A stretch of DNA of 34,172 bases from Anaeroplasma bactoclasticum (GCA_023667245.1 JAMPAL010000003.1:1-34172), one strand, 5' to 3'. Counted from the first letter of the stretch, positions 1 to 8,628 are shown. Notes: generated by a model not told the origin, from the sequence alone. Numbers and translations: made by a program.

Positions 1-600
1 CTAGTGAATTATCCTTCTTTTTTAAAACAAGGTGACTATAATAGTTTTTTCTTTCGTGATCATTATTTGTTCGTAAATCCCTACTTTCGTTTAAAAATGA
101 ATTTTACACCTAACCAATTGGAAAAAGTCGCTTTGCCTAAAATTCATCGTCAATCTGAAGTAATGCTAATAGATCAAACCACTCAAAAAATGTATCAACA
201 ATTATATACAGAAGCCACCTCATTAGGGCTAGAACTTGTCATTTTTTCTGCTTATCGCTCATATGCATATCAAAGTCATTTATATGAACAAGCCAAGAAT
301 CCTGATTATGTGGCTAAACCTGGTGCATCTGAACATCAAACAGGTTGTGCAATTGATATCGCTACTTTAAGCACTGGACTTTCTGAATATTTTGAACAAA
401 CTGCCGAATTTCATTTTCTAAAAGAAAATGCACATCGCTTTGGTTTTATTTTACGTTATCCTAAAGGAAAAGAGCATATCACGGGATACCCTTATGAGCC
501 ATGGCATTTTCGTTATGTTGGTGTAGACATTGCTTCCATTATTTATCAGTCCAATTTGACACTAGAAGAATATATTTATCAATATGTAGAAATCATTTAG
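1..600 (+). CDS. VanY-like D-alanyl-D-alanine carboxypeptidase (M15B), 5' end probably outside the window
   Basis: Zinc peptidase of the M15B (VanY/DdcY) family, which trims the terminal D-Ala from peptidoglycan stem peptides. The family fold is visible in order: YRSYAYQ, then SEHQTGCAID carrying the first His and Asp zinc ligands, then EPWHFRYVG carrying the second zinc His and the conserved Arg. The frame is open to base 1. A GTG at base 4 is the first possible start, but no ribosome site can be seen and no signal peptide is present. Family members usually carry an N-terminal membrane anchor, so the gene probably begins upstream. The N-terminal segment YLFVNP matches the usual start of the catalytic domain. 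Family assignment is firm; the exact bond cut is inferred. Confidence 0.85.
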   Translation, partial: LVNYPSFLKQGDYNSFFFRDHYLFVNPYFRLKMNFTPNQLEKVALPKIHRQSEVMLIDQTTQKMYQQLYTEATSLGLELVIFSAYRSYAYQSHLYEQAKNPDYVAKPGASEHQTGCAIDIATLSTGLSEYFEQTAEFHFLKENAHRFGFILRYPKGKEHITGYPYEPWHFRYVGVDIASIIYQSNLTLEEYIYQYVEII

Positions 601-650
601 CACCACTTCTTTCCTCCTTTCATATTATATAATAAGGAAGGAGTCGTATT

Positions 651-908
651 ATGTATAGAAATTATTTTCCCTATCAACAACAGCCTCGTTTGTGGCTCCC
701 TATATTAGCTGGGGCAGCCATCATTACTGCACCCTTTTGGTTAGGTGGTAGAAATGGTTGTTGTAACAATCAAACTACCTATGTACCATATAGTCAACCT
801 CAACCATATTACTATCCACAAGCTGTGCCATATCCATACCCATATCCTCAACCCTATCCATACCCACAGCCATACCCTTATACCTATCCCGTAAATAGTG
901 CCAATTGA
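651..908 (+). CDS. Small membrane protein with Tyr/Pro-rich tail, possibly spore-surface related
   Basis: 85 residues. A hydrophobic segment (about residues 15-33) is followed by a GCCNN turn. The C-terminal half is almost pure Tyr-Pro-Gln, built from YPYP and PQPYP units. No known enzyme domain. The ribosome site is strong (AAGGAAGGAG at 634-643, 7 bases before ATG). An upstream CTCCTTTC (614-621) can pair with GGAAGGAG (636-643), so the site may be masked in a hairpin. Tyr/Pro-rich tails are common in spore-coat and cell-surface proteins, and the LysM protein at 8.1-8.6 kb in this window has a similar YPPYY tail. A coat role is inference only; the gene is otherwise unrecognised. Confidence 0.7.
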   Translation: MYRNYFPYQQQPRLWLPILAGAAIITAPFWLGGRNGCCNNQTTYVPYSQPQPYYYPQAVPYPYPYPQPYPYPQPYPYTYPVNSAN

Positions 909-913
909 TAATC

Positions 914-932
914 AAATAGCATCCTATTTTTT
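914..932 (+). terminator. Weak intrinsic terminator after the Tyr/Pro-rich gene
   Basis: AAATAG and CTATTT form a six-pair stem around CATC, followed by a run of T. The stem is short and A/T rich, so termination may be partial. Confidence 0.35.
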
Positions 933-947
933 ATCCAAGCATTTATT

Positions 948-976
948 TTGACATTCATTATCGATTCGATTATAAT
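948..976 (+). promoter_or_regulatory. Consensus sigma-A promoter of the lysine transporter operon
   Basis: TTGACA at 948-953, a 17-base spacer, and TATAAT at 971-976. Both hexamers match the consensus exactly. Transcription should start near 983, just ahead of the lysine riboswitch. Confidence 0.9.
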
Positions 977-984
977 TAGAATGC

Positions 985-1160
985 AAAAAAGTGAATAGAG
1001 GTAGCGATGCAAATGAGTAGCATTTGGAGCAGGCATGCAATGAAAAATGTAAAAGGTAATCATCGCCGAATAAGATATTTAGGCATAAATGTCTTATGGG
1101 GTTATAAGAAATACTTATAACACTCCTACGTAAGTAGAGGCGCTAGTTGGTTTTCATCAA
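985..1160 (+). ncRNA. Lysine riboswitch (L box)
   Basis: Leader RNA matching the L-box core in order: AGAGGTAGCGATGC (996-1010), the loop motif ATGAGTAG (1013-1020), TTTGGAG (1023-1029), AAAAGG then TCATCGCCGAA (1051-1070), and a P5-like hairpin GGTTATAAG/CTTATAACAC (about 1100-1123). CGCCGAA and ATGAGTAG are the most diagnostic pieces and match known aptamers such as that of Thermotoga maritima. It is followed by a terminator at 1176-1200 and then by an amino-acid ABC importer, so lysine binding should end transcription early. The pairing of the closing P1 helix is imperfect by eye, so the end points are approximate. Confidence 0.88.
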
Positions 1161-1175
1161 TTCTAATGGATTAAT

Positions 1176-1200
1176 AAAAAGCGTCTTGACGCTTTTTTGT
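1176..1200 (+). terminator. Riboswitch-controlled intrinsic terminator
   Basis: AAAAAGCGT and ACGCTTTTT form a nine-pair stem with loop CTTG, followed by a T run (1192-1197 and on). It lies between the lysine aptamer and the first transporter gene and is the obvious expression platform. Confidence 0.85.
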
Positions 1201-1225
1201 TTTTTATAACACTATTGGAGGTATT

Positions 1226-2059
1226 ATGATGAAAAAAATAATGTATGTTTGTTTGCTTTTTTTAATGGTGCTGTCAGTAACCAGTTGTAAAAAAGTAAAA
1301 TTTGATGAATCAAAAAAGACACTTGTTGTTGGTCTTGAGTGTGACTATGCCCCATTCAATTGGCTTGAAACCACAAAAACCGAAACTAACTATCCTGTAG
1401 AAAATGTATCAGGTGGATATGCGGAAGGATATGACGTACAAATGGCCAAAGCCATTTGTAAAGAATTGGGCTATACTCTTGTCATTAAGAAAATTAGTTT
1501 TGATGGTCTCATTTCCGCGCTTGACTCTGGTGCGATTGATGCTATTATTGCAGGAATGAGTCCAACTGATGAGAGAAAACTTTCCATTCAATTTAGTGAT
1601 CCTTACTATCACTCCAAACATGTTCTACTTTGTCTTAAGGATTCCCCTTATGTAAATGCTAAAACATTTCAACAATTAGGTGGAGCGAAAGTAATTGGAC
1701 AATTATCTACTACTTACGATACCCTAGCTAAGCAAATCAGTCAAAAAAATTCAAATTGCACTTATTTACAAGGATTAGAGACAATTCCTCTTATCATCAA
1801 TGCAATAAAATCAAATGTCGCTGATATTACTGTCTTAGAAGAACCCGTAGGAAAAGGACTTGTCTCAAGAGATAATGCACTTACCTATTTCGCGCTAGAT
1901 GAAGCATTTGATTTAAATGAAGCAGATACTATCGTTTCAGTTGGACTTCGAAAAATTGACACATCTCTTTGTGAAAAAATTAATCAAGCCCTTGCCAATA
2001 TTAACCAAGAAATGCGTGACACCTATATGGAAAATGCGGTAAACGCTGGTGAAAACTAA
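1226..2059 (+). CDS. Substrate-binding lipoprotein of an amino-acid ABC importer, probably lysine
   Basis: 277-residue type 3 periplasmic-binding protein, the extracellular receptor for the ABC importer encoded next. The signal peptide MKKIMYVCLLFLMVLS ends in a lipobox VTSC. The mature protein holds the family pattern of the first lobe (CDYAPFNW, GYDVQMAKAICKELGY, GLISALDSGAIDAIIAGMS, RKLSIQFSDPYY). Substrate is inferred from the L-box riboswitch upstream. Two start codons lie in tandem: GGAGG is 4 bases from the first ATG and 7 from the second (1229), so the second may be the one used. Its stop TAA overlaps the ATG of the permease by one base, so translation is coupled. Confidence 0.92.
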   Translation: MMKKIMYVCLLFLMVLSVTSCKKVKFDESKKTLVVGLECDYAPFNWLETTKTETNYPVENVSGGYAEGYDVQMAKAICKELGYTLVIKKISFDGLISALDSGAIDAIIAGMSPTDERKLSIQFSDPYYHSKHVLLCLKDSPYVNAKTFQQLGGAKVIGQLSTTYDTLAKQISQKNSNCTYLQGLETIPLIINAIKSNVADITVLEEPVGKGLVSRDNALTYFALDEAFDLNEADTIVSVGLRKIDTSLCEKINQALANINQEMRDTYMENAVNAGEN

Positions 2060-2772
2060 TGGAGTTTTTTCGTATAATATTACAAGAATATGGTATTCTC
2101 ATCTTAAAAGGAGTTGGGGTAACTTTACTATTATCTATTGTAGGAACTATTCTTGGATTAATCATCGCTTTATTTTTGGGCAGTATTCAAAGCCTAGAGG
2201 CATCACCATTTGAAACAAAAGGTAAAAAAACAATTCGAAAGGCTGCACAAACCTTAATCCACATCTATGTTACTATATTTCGTGGTACGCCAATGATTGT
2301 ACAAGCCGTTATATTTTATTACTCTTTTTATAAAATGGGAATACACTGGACTCCCATTGTCGCAGGATTATTTACTGTCACGCTCAATACTTCAGCTTAT
2401 TTAACAGAGGTTGTGCGTGGTGGTATCCAAAGTATCAAAAGTGATCAAACCGAGGCTGGTTTATCAATTGGTATGACAAGTATTCAAACTTTTTTCTATA
2501 TTCGTTTGCCACAAGCATTAAAAAATGCGATGGCTTCTATCGGAAATGAATTGATTGTAAATATCAAAGACACTTCAGTTTTGAGTGTCATTATGATTGT
2601 TGATTTATACAATGCATGCAAGATTGCAGGTAGTAAATATAGTTTATTTGTCGAACCAATGACAATAGCCGCAATTCTGTATTTAGGGTTAACTTTATTT
2701 TTCTCATTCTTGCTTAGAAAAATAGAAAAACGAATTGGTGCTCCAACAAAAGCGCTAACCAGTTCAAATTAG
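2059..2772 (+). CDS. Amino-acid ABC importer permease, probably lysine
   Basis: 237-residue inner-membrane permease of the polar-amino-acid HisMQ/GlnP type. It starts with a long hydrophobic segment ([19 protein letters not shown]). The conserved cytoplasmic loop that contacts the ATPase is clear: [23 protein letters not shown], read in two pieces around residues 111-133. Upstream of it lies the family motif [11 protein letters not shown]. The gene overlaps the receptor stop by one base and is followed after 10 bases by the ATPase, so the three form one transcript under the lysine riboswitch. With a single permease gene, the channel is most likely a homodimer. Confidence 0.92.
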   Translation: MEFFRIILQEYGILILKGVGVTLLLSIVGTILGLIIALFLGSIQSLEASPFETKGKKTIRKAAQTLIHIYVTIFRGTPMIVQAVIFYYSFYKMGIHWTPIVAGLFTVTLNTSAYLTEVVRGGIQSIKSDQTEAGLSIGMTSIQTFFYIRLPQALKNAMASIGNELIVNIKDTSVLSVIMIVDLYNACKIAGSKYSLFVEPMTIAAILYLGLTLFFSFLLRKIEKRIGAPTKALTSSN

Positions 2773-2782
2773 GAGTAAACTT

Positions 2783-3529
2783 ATGAATCCAATTATTCAA
2801 ATTCAACATTTGCATCAGGAGTTTGATCAAAAGGTCATTTTAGAAGATATCAATATTGATATTATGCCTGGTGAAATTATTTCTATTATTGGACCAAGTG
2901 GTTCTGGTAAATCTACCCTTTTGAGATCTATCAATTTACTCAATCGGCCTACGCGAGGTACAATTTACTTTAAAGGTGAAAACATTTTAGCAAATACGAA
3001 ACATCACTCTTTGATTCGTTCTAAAATCAGTATGGTTTTCCAGTCATTTCACTTGTTTCCCCATTATAATGTATTACACAATTGTACTTTGGGACCAAGA
3101 AAAGTATTGAAAATGTCAAAAAAAGAGGCAGAAAAAATTGCCCTTTCTAACTTGGAATTAGTCGGTATAAAGGAAAAAGCCAATGCTTCAGTCGATACTT
3201 TATCTGGGGGACAAAAACAACGTGTTGCGATTGCAAGAAGTTTATGTATGAATCCTGATGTAATTTTATTTGATGAACCTACTAGTGCTCTAGACCCCGA
3301 AATGGTGGGCGAAGTACTTTCCTCTATTCAAGAACTTAAATCCACTGGAAAAACACTTTTGATTGTAACCCATGAAATGGCATTTGCAAAAGAAGTTTCA
3401 ACTCGGGTTATTTTTATGGATAATGGCTATATTATCGAAGAAGGGACTCCAGATATGATTTTCAATCATCCAAAAGAAGAAAGAACAAAAGCTTTTTTAT
3501 CTCGATTTCATACTATGCCTATCGAATAA
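2783..3529 (+). CDS. Amino-acid ABC importer ATPase, probably lysine
   Basis: 248-residue cytoplasmic ATPase of the GlnQ/HisP class that powers the importer. Motifs in order: Walker [11 protein letters not shown]-loop [11 protein letters not shown], signature [15 protein letters not shown], Walker B and D-loop [13 protein letters not shown], and switch His in VTHEMAFA. Length is normal for the class. The ribosome site GGAG (2771-2774) precedes the ATG by 8 bases. It is the last gene of the riboswitch-controlled operon, and a long terminator hairpin follows at 3546. Confidence 0.93.
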   Translation: MNPIIQIQHLHQEFDQKVILEDINIDIMPGEIISIIGPSGSGKSTLLRSINLLNRPTRGTIYFKGENILANTKHHSLIRSKISMVFQSFHLFPHYNVLHNCTLGPRKVLKMSKKEAEKIALSNLELVGIKEKANASVDTLSGGQKQRVAIARSLCMNPDVILFDEPTSALDPEMVGEVLSSIQELKSTGKTLLIVTHEMAFAKEVSTRVIFMDNGYIIEEGTPDMIFNHPKEERTKAFLSRFHTMPIE

Positions 3530-3545
3530 TCAAAACTGTATCAAT

Positions 3546-3591
3546 TAAAAAGGGATATACTCTATTTATAAAATAGATATATCCCTTTTAT
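3546..3591. terminator. Bidirectional terminator between convergent genes
   Basis: TAAAAGGGATATA and TATATCCCTTTTA pair perfectly around an inner CTATTT/AAATAG stem. T-rich flanks lie on both strands. It ends the plus-strand transporter operon and the minus-strand methyltransferase gene. Confidence 0.85.
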
Positions 3592-3598
3592 TATACTT

Positions 3599-6301
3599 TT
3601 ATTTGTTGATATGATATGCCAATTGATTTTTGTAATAATTTTCTTGAATACCTTGCTCTCTATCGATAATAACTTGATGCATTAGAGTATGATAATATCC
3701 TATATAAAGTTCATCATCTATTGTTTTATACCAATAAATAGGTAATTGACGATACATTTTGATATGTTCTTTAGCAAAGTGATTAAAAAAATAAGTTTCA
3801 AGACTTTGGCCTAGAATATTCTTTACCTCTTTTTCGGACGTTTCATCAAACATTATGCCAAGCAATTTGCTTACCTCTAGAATAACTACATCTAATTGAA
3901 TAAACCTTGTATCATCTACTATCTTTGTATATAAAGAATCTGTATATCTACCCAAAACAATTCCTACCAAATACGAAAGCAACATTTTTGTCTTTTCCTT
4001 ATCAGATTGTCTTTGTTTCTTTACCTTAGGTAATGGTGGCACTTTTATTTGATAAATATCCTGAAAAACAACATCTAGACGTTGTTCCAATTGTTCTATT
4101 TTGTCTTGGATTTGATCAATATACATTTGATATTGATATAAAGCAGAAGAAAAAGACATTCCTTTTAATTGTTGCCAATATGGTTTAAAATGCCAAGATA
4201 ATTCATTTTCCTTGTCTAATAACTTGGCTAAATCAATCAATTGATTCACTATATCACTTACTTCTGCTTTTCTTTGATTATCAATCAAAATAGGCAAACT
4301 AGCTATATTCCCTACTTGAAAATTTACTGTTGGTGCTAACAGGGAAAGAAAGTAAAAAGCCACGGAACTAGACAAAAAACCAAGAAAATAAAAGATATCT
4401 TCATCTTTTGCAAAAAGGGATGAACCAGATACATCAAATACATATCCTTCTTCTTTATATCGAACATTAAAACTATTAAATCCAAATAATGACCATGTTA
4501 TCCCCTTTTGAAAATAAAATTGCCGAGATGGTAAATGATTCCCTTGTGAAAGAAGTTTTTGATAAGATATTTGATCAAACCGAATCACTATACCACTAGT
4601 ACTATACCATTTAGTCTGATCTCCCCCTTTATTGTATGGCGCATATTTCTTGCCACTCCTCAAAAAAGCATCTATGCTTTCTTCATGATAAGCTATTTCA
4701 TTAGGAGGTACCTCATACCACATACGTAAGAATGCTTTGTTATTACCTGTTGCTAATCCCTGGCGAATTTGACAAATTCTCCCTAATTTAGGGGCATGTT
4801 TTAAAATTTCGAACGCTCGCTCACTCATCCAGTATGTAAAAGCTCCATTTTCCATTTCTAATAACTTTGTTGTTGAATGATAATAATAATTTGATACTTC
4901 AAAAAAGCCTTTTTCTTTTTCTTCTATCGTATCATATTGAGATAACTGCACAAAACAAGTATTTGTATAAGGAGATTGATTTTCTAATACAAAGGCCATA
5001 GCAAGTGCATTATATGCATTAAGATTCTCAAACGTATTTTTTCCAAGATGTAAGACCGAAGTCAACTGATAATGGTTCAATATATGATAACGTAAAGAGG
5101 CAAACGAGCGGATAAACATCCATGTATGTAGCGTAATCATTGAAAGTCTTCCATATGGCTTTAAAAAATGAATTCCTCTTTCTATAAATGCTGTATACAA
5201 TTCTGATTTACCATATGGATATTGTCGATTTAAATACCCAAGCATTTCTTTAGGCAGTACTTTTCTGCCCATATAAGGTGGGTTGATTAAAACTACATCA
5301 TATTTTTTTTGAAGCAACACAAAAGCGTTATATAATGTCTTCAAAATCGGATATACTTCCATCTTTTCTTTTGGGAAACTCAAACGAGATGGAATTTGGA
5401 TTAAACTCCCTCTTAAACTAGCCCCTTGAAACAAAGAAATGATTTGATCTATTTCTTTATTTTTCGTAAAATCTTTTTTATTCGTTTGAGGAATCCAATG
5501 AAAGTGAGGTACAGTGTAATAATTGGGATGTAAAAATTCAGGAACATCTTCAAAGGCTTTCATAACAAAAATAAACTTTGCAATGCAAATCGCAGTAGTA
5601 TCAATGTCTAACCCATACAAATGTATACTATAAATACGTTTATAGATTTCGGCCATTGAATACTCTGTTTCTTCTTGATACTTTTGAATCAATTTTTGTA
5701 ACGCAACAAGCAAAATATTACCTGTACCAAGACAAGGATCAATAATGGTGAAATTGTTCAAATCGATTCTTCTTCGATTAGATTGATGAAGATTATACAA
5801 ATTATCTCTTGTATAGATGGTGTTATCTACCATATATTGACAAACCATTTGGGGTGTAAAAATTTGGGTTGCCGCAAAAATATTTTTTTCATTCACCAAA
5901 GTATCACTATTGCGTAAAGTAGTTGTAAAGGTGTGATATCGTTCATGGTCTCTAAAATCTTCTAGATAAGCGCCAAAATATTCAATTGGAGTTTGTTGAT
6001 ATATTATATTCGATAATTCGGAGTTTCTTTCCGATGTAAAAAAATGTTCAGGATAATACCTTTCTAGTTGATCTATATGAGTTGGAAAAATATTGGGAAA
6101 TAGTTCATTCTCTTTTGTACAGTATGATATCATTTCTTCTTTTGTCCTTTTTTGGTAATCAGGCAAAATTCCTTTTGCGATTAAAAATTGCAACGAAATA
6201 ATTCTTATGAACCATTCTTGCACCATCTCTTCATCTTGAATATCCTCTAATAAACTTTCACGAATACGGGCAGAAAACGTGTTATGCTTTTTTACACTCA
6301 T
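3599..6301 (-). CDS. PglX-like adenine-specific DNA methyltransferase, solitary
   Basis: 900-residue N6-adenine DNA methyltransferase of the Eco57I/PglX group. Visible pieces: FTPQMV (about 148-153), the SAM motif DPCLGTGNIL (188-197, where the family usually has DPACGSG), the catalytic NPPY (340-343), then QGLATGNNKAFLRMWYE (514-530) and PYNKGG (555-560), the target-recognition region typical of BREX PglX. A helical stretch (about 710-745) and VGIVLGRYTDS follow near the C-terminus. PglX is usually near 1,150-1,200 residues, so this is a short form. I see no PD-(D/E)XK nuclease motif and no pglZ, brxC, brxA, brxB or brxL nearby. It may act as an orphan methylase or a type IIG-like enzyme; restriction activity is unproven. 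Confidence 0.82.
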   Translation of the reverse strand: MSVKKHNTFSARIRESLLEDIQDEEMVQEWFIRIISLQFLIAKGILPDYQKRTKEEMISYCTKENELFPNIFPTHIDQLERYYPEHFFTSERNSELSNIIYQQTPIEYFGAYLEDFRDHERYHTFTTTLRNSDTLVNEKNIFAATQIFTPQMVCQYMVDNTIYTRDNLYNLHQSNRRRIDLNNFTIIDPCLGTGNILLVALQKLIQKYQEETEYSMAEIYKRIYSIHLYGLDIDTTAICIAKFIFVMKAFEDVPEFLHPNYYTVPHFHWIPQTNKKDFTKNKEIDQIISLFQGASLRGSLIQIPSRLSFPKEKMEVYPILKTLYNAFVLLQKKYDVVLINPPYMGRKVLPKEMLGYLNRQYPYGKSELYTAFIERGIHFLKPYGRLSMITLHTWMFIRSFASLRYHILNHYQLTSVLHLGKNTFENLNAYNALAMAFVLENQSPYTNTCFVQLSQYDTIEEKEKGFFEVSNYYYHSTTKLLEMENGAFTYWMSERAFEILKHAPKLGRICQIRQGLATGNNKAFLRMWYEVPPNEIAYHEESIDAFLRSGKKYAPYNKGGDQTKWYSTSGIVIRFDQISYQKLLSQGNHLPSRQFYFQKGITWSLFGFNSFNVRYKEEGYVFDVSGSSLFAKDEDIFYFLGFLSSSVAFYFLSLLAPTVNFQVGNIASLPILIDNQRKAEVSDIVNQLIDLAKLLDKENELSWHFKPYWQQLKGMSFSSALYQYQMYIDQIQDKIEQLEQRLDVVFQDIYQIKVPPLPKVKKQRQSDKEKTKMLLSYLVGIVLGRYTDSLYTKIVDDTRFIQLDVVILEVSKLLGIMFDETSEKEVKNILGQSLETYFFNHFAKEHIKMYRQLPIYWYKTIDDELYIGYYHTLMHQVIIDREQGIQENYYKNQLAYHINK

Positions 6302-6322
6302 CTAATCACCTTCTTTTCTTGT

Positions 6323-6349
6323 ATTTTACCATAACTTTTTATGATTCAA
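6323..6349 (-). promoter_or_regulatory. Possible promoter of the PglX-like gene
   Basis: Read on the minus strand, TTGAAT (6344-6349) and an extended -10 TGGTAAAAT (TAAAAT at 6323-6328) are separated by 15 bases. The spacer is short, but the TGN extension could compensate. A ribosome site AAGGTG lies a few bases before the ATG. Confidence 0.4.
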
Positions 6350-6366
6350 AAGAAAAAAGCCCTTTT

Positions 6367-6396
6367 CTATAAAAAAAGGAGATTTTCATCTCCTTA
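6367..6396 (-). terminator. Terminator of the duplicated lipoprotein gene
   Basis: On the minus strand AAGGAGAT and ATCTCCTT pair around a GAAA tetraloop and are followed by a run of seven T. It lies directly after the stop codon at 6398. Confidence 0.88.
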
Positions 6397-6397
6397 T

Positions 6398-7879
6398 TTA
6401 TGATGCTACTTCTACAAATAACAAAAGTAAAATCCCCGTGCTTGGTGTATATTCTATTGTAACTTGAATCTGTTTATCATTTTTAGCCGTATAATAATAA
6501 TAATCAGGTAAAGTGATTTCGTCCTTATTATCTATGAATCCGGCATTTATAATTCCTTCTTTGATGAGCGAATAATGATTACTTTGAATATCTTTATATC
6601 CAATTCGGAGACCATCTTCAGTGTAATGACCAAAGTAGAAAGTACCATATTCAATAGGTGCTATCCCTTCTACATAAGGGTGATCCTTGGGCCACGCTTT
6701 ATATTGATTATTCTCAACAGTCTGATAGTTTAAAAATTCGTCTACATTTCCTGCTAATTCAAACGCTGTCACAACTGCTTTAGCAGAATTTACTTCTTTT
6801 TTTAAACATACCCCTGTTTCTACATCAACATAATAATATTCTTTCAAACTAGCTTGACTCGTAACAATTACGCGTTCATAAGCATGAACTTTTCTTCCAA
6901 TATATTCTGTATCATCTTTAACATAAAAATTTAACTGAATATCTGTTAAGTGGCTAGTTAATATCTTAAACAATTCACTTTCAATTTGTTTTAATTCTAT
7001 TGTATCTTCCGTTAACATCTTCGATTTTTCATTATGATCTATCTTATACCACTTCATATCTATCTTATCATATAAGTACCCTTGTTGATTACTCTCATAA
7101 TAATAACCATTTTCTGCTGAAATAAATTGGAATACATTATCTTGAATCATCAATTGGATATGATAATGGTTAAGATTTTCAATGACTTTATTTTCTGGAA
7201 TAAATGTTGATAAATCCACATGCTGTAAAGATTCATAAGATTGATAAGGTTGTAAGTCAATGTTTTCTGTAGAAATACTATCCACTTTGCAAATTACTTT
7301 TTTAAATGAATTGCCCAAACTAAAATATAAACAAGCGCCTGTTTCATTATCTATACGATAAACCTCTTCGTATTCTGAAGAATCACGATAATACTCTATG
7401 ACATCTCGATTTAAATAAGTTGTCTCTCTAGAAGACAATCCTTGAATAGTATCACTACTCAAATGATACAACAATACATAAAATATATCCTCTATTTGTG
7501 AAGAAAAGTCATAATTACCAATTACTTTTATCTTTTGTTGTTTGATTAGATTGACACTATATGATTCATTTTTTATCGCATCATAGTAGCCATATACATT
7601 CTCATTGCCATTTGCATAATAATAGCCATCTTTGCAACGAATTAACTGATAGGTTATCCCATTGATATTAATCTTTATATTAAAAGATGACAGATGATTT
7701 CGAATTTCAGCTTCAGATGCAAATTCGATATATCCACACCTTGTACACACGCTAGTTGTTGGTGTTTTTTCCTCATACTGATGACCATATTTTTCGCATT
7801 CTGTTTTCCTTTTACATCCTATACAACTCATCAAAAGGATTGTAACACAAATTGCACCCATTATCATTATTTTTTTCAT
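6398..7879 (-). CDS. Lipoprotein with a zinc-knuckle-like N-terminus and an internal duplication, function unknown
   Basis: 493 residues, not recognised. The signal peptide MKKIMIMGAICVTILLMSC carries two candidate lipidation cysteines (C19 or C22). Next comes a Cys/His pattern, C28-x4-H33 then C45-TR-C48-G, which looks like a small zinc ribbon of the kind seen near the start of some Gram-positive surface proteins. Two related units follow, about residues 66-192 and 238-365. Each has a GYYY turn, and each ends with a Tyr-rich strand and an ETGACL or ETGVCL motif. A unique C-terminal part ends in a hydrophobic strand. It has its own sigma-A promoter and terminator, so it is a single-gene unit. 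Extracellular location is well supported; role unknown. Confidence 0.75.
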   Translation of the reverse strand: MKKIMIMGAICVTILLMSCIGCKRKTECEKYGHQYEEKTPTTSVCTRCGYIEFASEAEIRNHLSSFNIKININGITYQLIRCKDGYYYANGNENVYGYYDAIKNESYSVNLIKQQKIKVIGNYDFSSQIEDIFYVLLYHLSSDTIQGLSSRETTYLNRDVIEYYRDSSEYEEVYRIDNETGACLYFSLGNSFKKVICKVDSISTENIDLQPYQSYESLQHVDLSTFIPENKVIENLNHYHIQLMIQDNVFQFISAENGYYYESNQQGYLYDKIDMKWYKIDHNEKSKMLTEDTIELKQIESELFKILTSHLTDIQLNFYVKDDTEYIGRKVHAYERVIVTSQASLKEYYYVDVETGVCLKKEVNSAKAVVTAFELAGNVDEFLNYQTVENNQYKAWPKDHPYVEGIAPIEYGTFYFGHYTEDGLRIGYKDIQSNHYSLIKEGIINAGFIDNKDEITLPDYYYYTAKNDKQIQVTIEYTPSTGILLLLFVEVAS

Positions 7880-7925
7880 TGACTATCCTCCATTTTGATA
7901 CATTTCTACCTTCTCATTTTATAAC

Positions 7926-7954
7926 ATTATATCACATTTTTTTCTATTTTTCAA
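7926..7954 (-). promoter_or_regulatory. Sigma-A promoter of the duplicated lipoprotein gene
   Basis: Minus strand: TTGAAA (7949-7954), a 17-base spacer, TATAAT (7926-7931). A GGAG ribosome site lies close to the ATG at 7879. Confidence 0.75.
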
Positions 7955-8089
7955 GTACCTTTCTTTTCCACCCTATTGTATTCCTTGATTTTCTATCAAT
8001 AGTATACTTTTATCAGTATATGCAATCTTAAATATGAATTATTTTAATCACAATAAGCAAAGAACAAATTATGTATACCTCTAAAAAAC

Positions 8090-8116
8090 AAAAAAACTCA
8101 TCTATTGGAGTCTTTT
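8090..8116 (-). terminator. Terminator after the cotE-LysM pair
   Basis: On the minus strand AAAAAGACTC pairs with GAGTTTTTTT (one G-T wobble), followed by more T. It lies 33 bases past the stop of the LysM gene. The spacer between here and the next promoter (7926-7954) shows nothing else I can support. Confidence 0.75.
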
Positions 8117-8148
8117 TGTATGCATATAAACCATTTGAAAAATGATTC

Positions 8149-8610
8149 TTATTTTTTCTTTTTACGTGTAGATCGATAATATCCATTTGGGTAATAGGGC
8201 GGATAATACCCATTCATATAATAAGGAGGATAAGTAGGATATATGACTTTAGGTTTTGGCTTTTTTGGTGTCTCTTCTGTTTCTTCTAGAGTTGGTGTTT
8301 TTTCTTCCTTTTTGTCCATATCTGCACTTTCTATATTCTGCGATGCATTCACAAATGATTCTTGTTTGATTTTCGTTTGTAATGAGTCTATATCAATTTT
8401 GGGATAATATTCTTCAATAAAGGGCTCAGTATTATCTAGTTCAGTTTCAACAATTTCAGGTATTTCTGGAAGTCTAATTTTTGTCCCTGGTATCAAATGA
8501 TCCCAATCTTGAATGTGATGATTAATTTTAATGATTTCATCTATAGTCAAATTATAGATTAAAGCTATTCGCTCAATTTTTTCATTGACTCTCACAATAT
8601 GTGTATTCAT
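8149..8610 (-). CDS. LysM-domain spore-coat-type protein (SafA/CotE-associated kind)
   Basis: 153 residues. An N-terminal LysM domain (about 4-48: HIVRVNEKIERIALIYNLT, then LIPGTKIRLPE) is followed by an acidic Glu/Thr/Lys linker. The tail is Tyr/Pro/Asn rich (YPPYYMNGYYPPYYPNGYY) and ends in RKKKK. There is no signal peptide, which fits a protein made in the mother cell and placed on the forespore. LysM plus a Tyr-rich tail downstream of cotE recalls SafA, which binds cortex peptidoglycan and organises the inner coat. The gene is preceded by GGAGG and lies 43 bases after cotE, with a hairpin between them. Coat function is inferred from domain plus context; orthology to safA is not shown. Confidence 0.8.
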   Translation of the reverse strand: MNTHIVRVNEKIERIALIYNLTIDEIIKINHHIQDWDHLIPGTKIRLPEIPEIVETELDNTEPFIEEYYPKIDIDSLQTKIKQESFVNASQNIESADMDKKEEKTPTLEETEETPKKPKPKVIYPTYPPYYMNGYYPPYYPNGYYRSTRKKKK

Positions 8611-8628
8611 AATTCCTCCTATTTATAG

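Noticed and set aside
3599..6301. A full BREX defence island around the PglX-like gene.
   Set aside because: Flanking genes are an amino-acid importer and a lipoprotein; no other BREX gene lies in the window.
8028..8213. A 61-codon minus-strand frame overlapping the end of the LysM gene.
   Set aside because: It overlaps the LysM coding end in another frame, crosses that gene's terminator and has no ribosome site.
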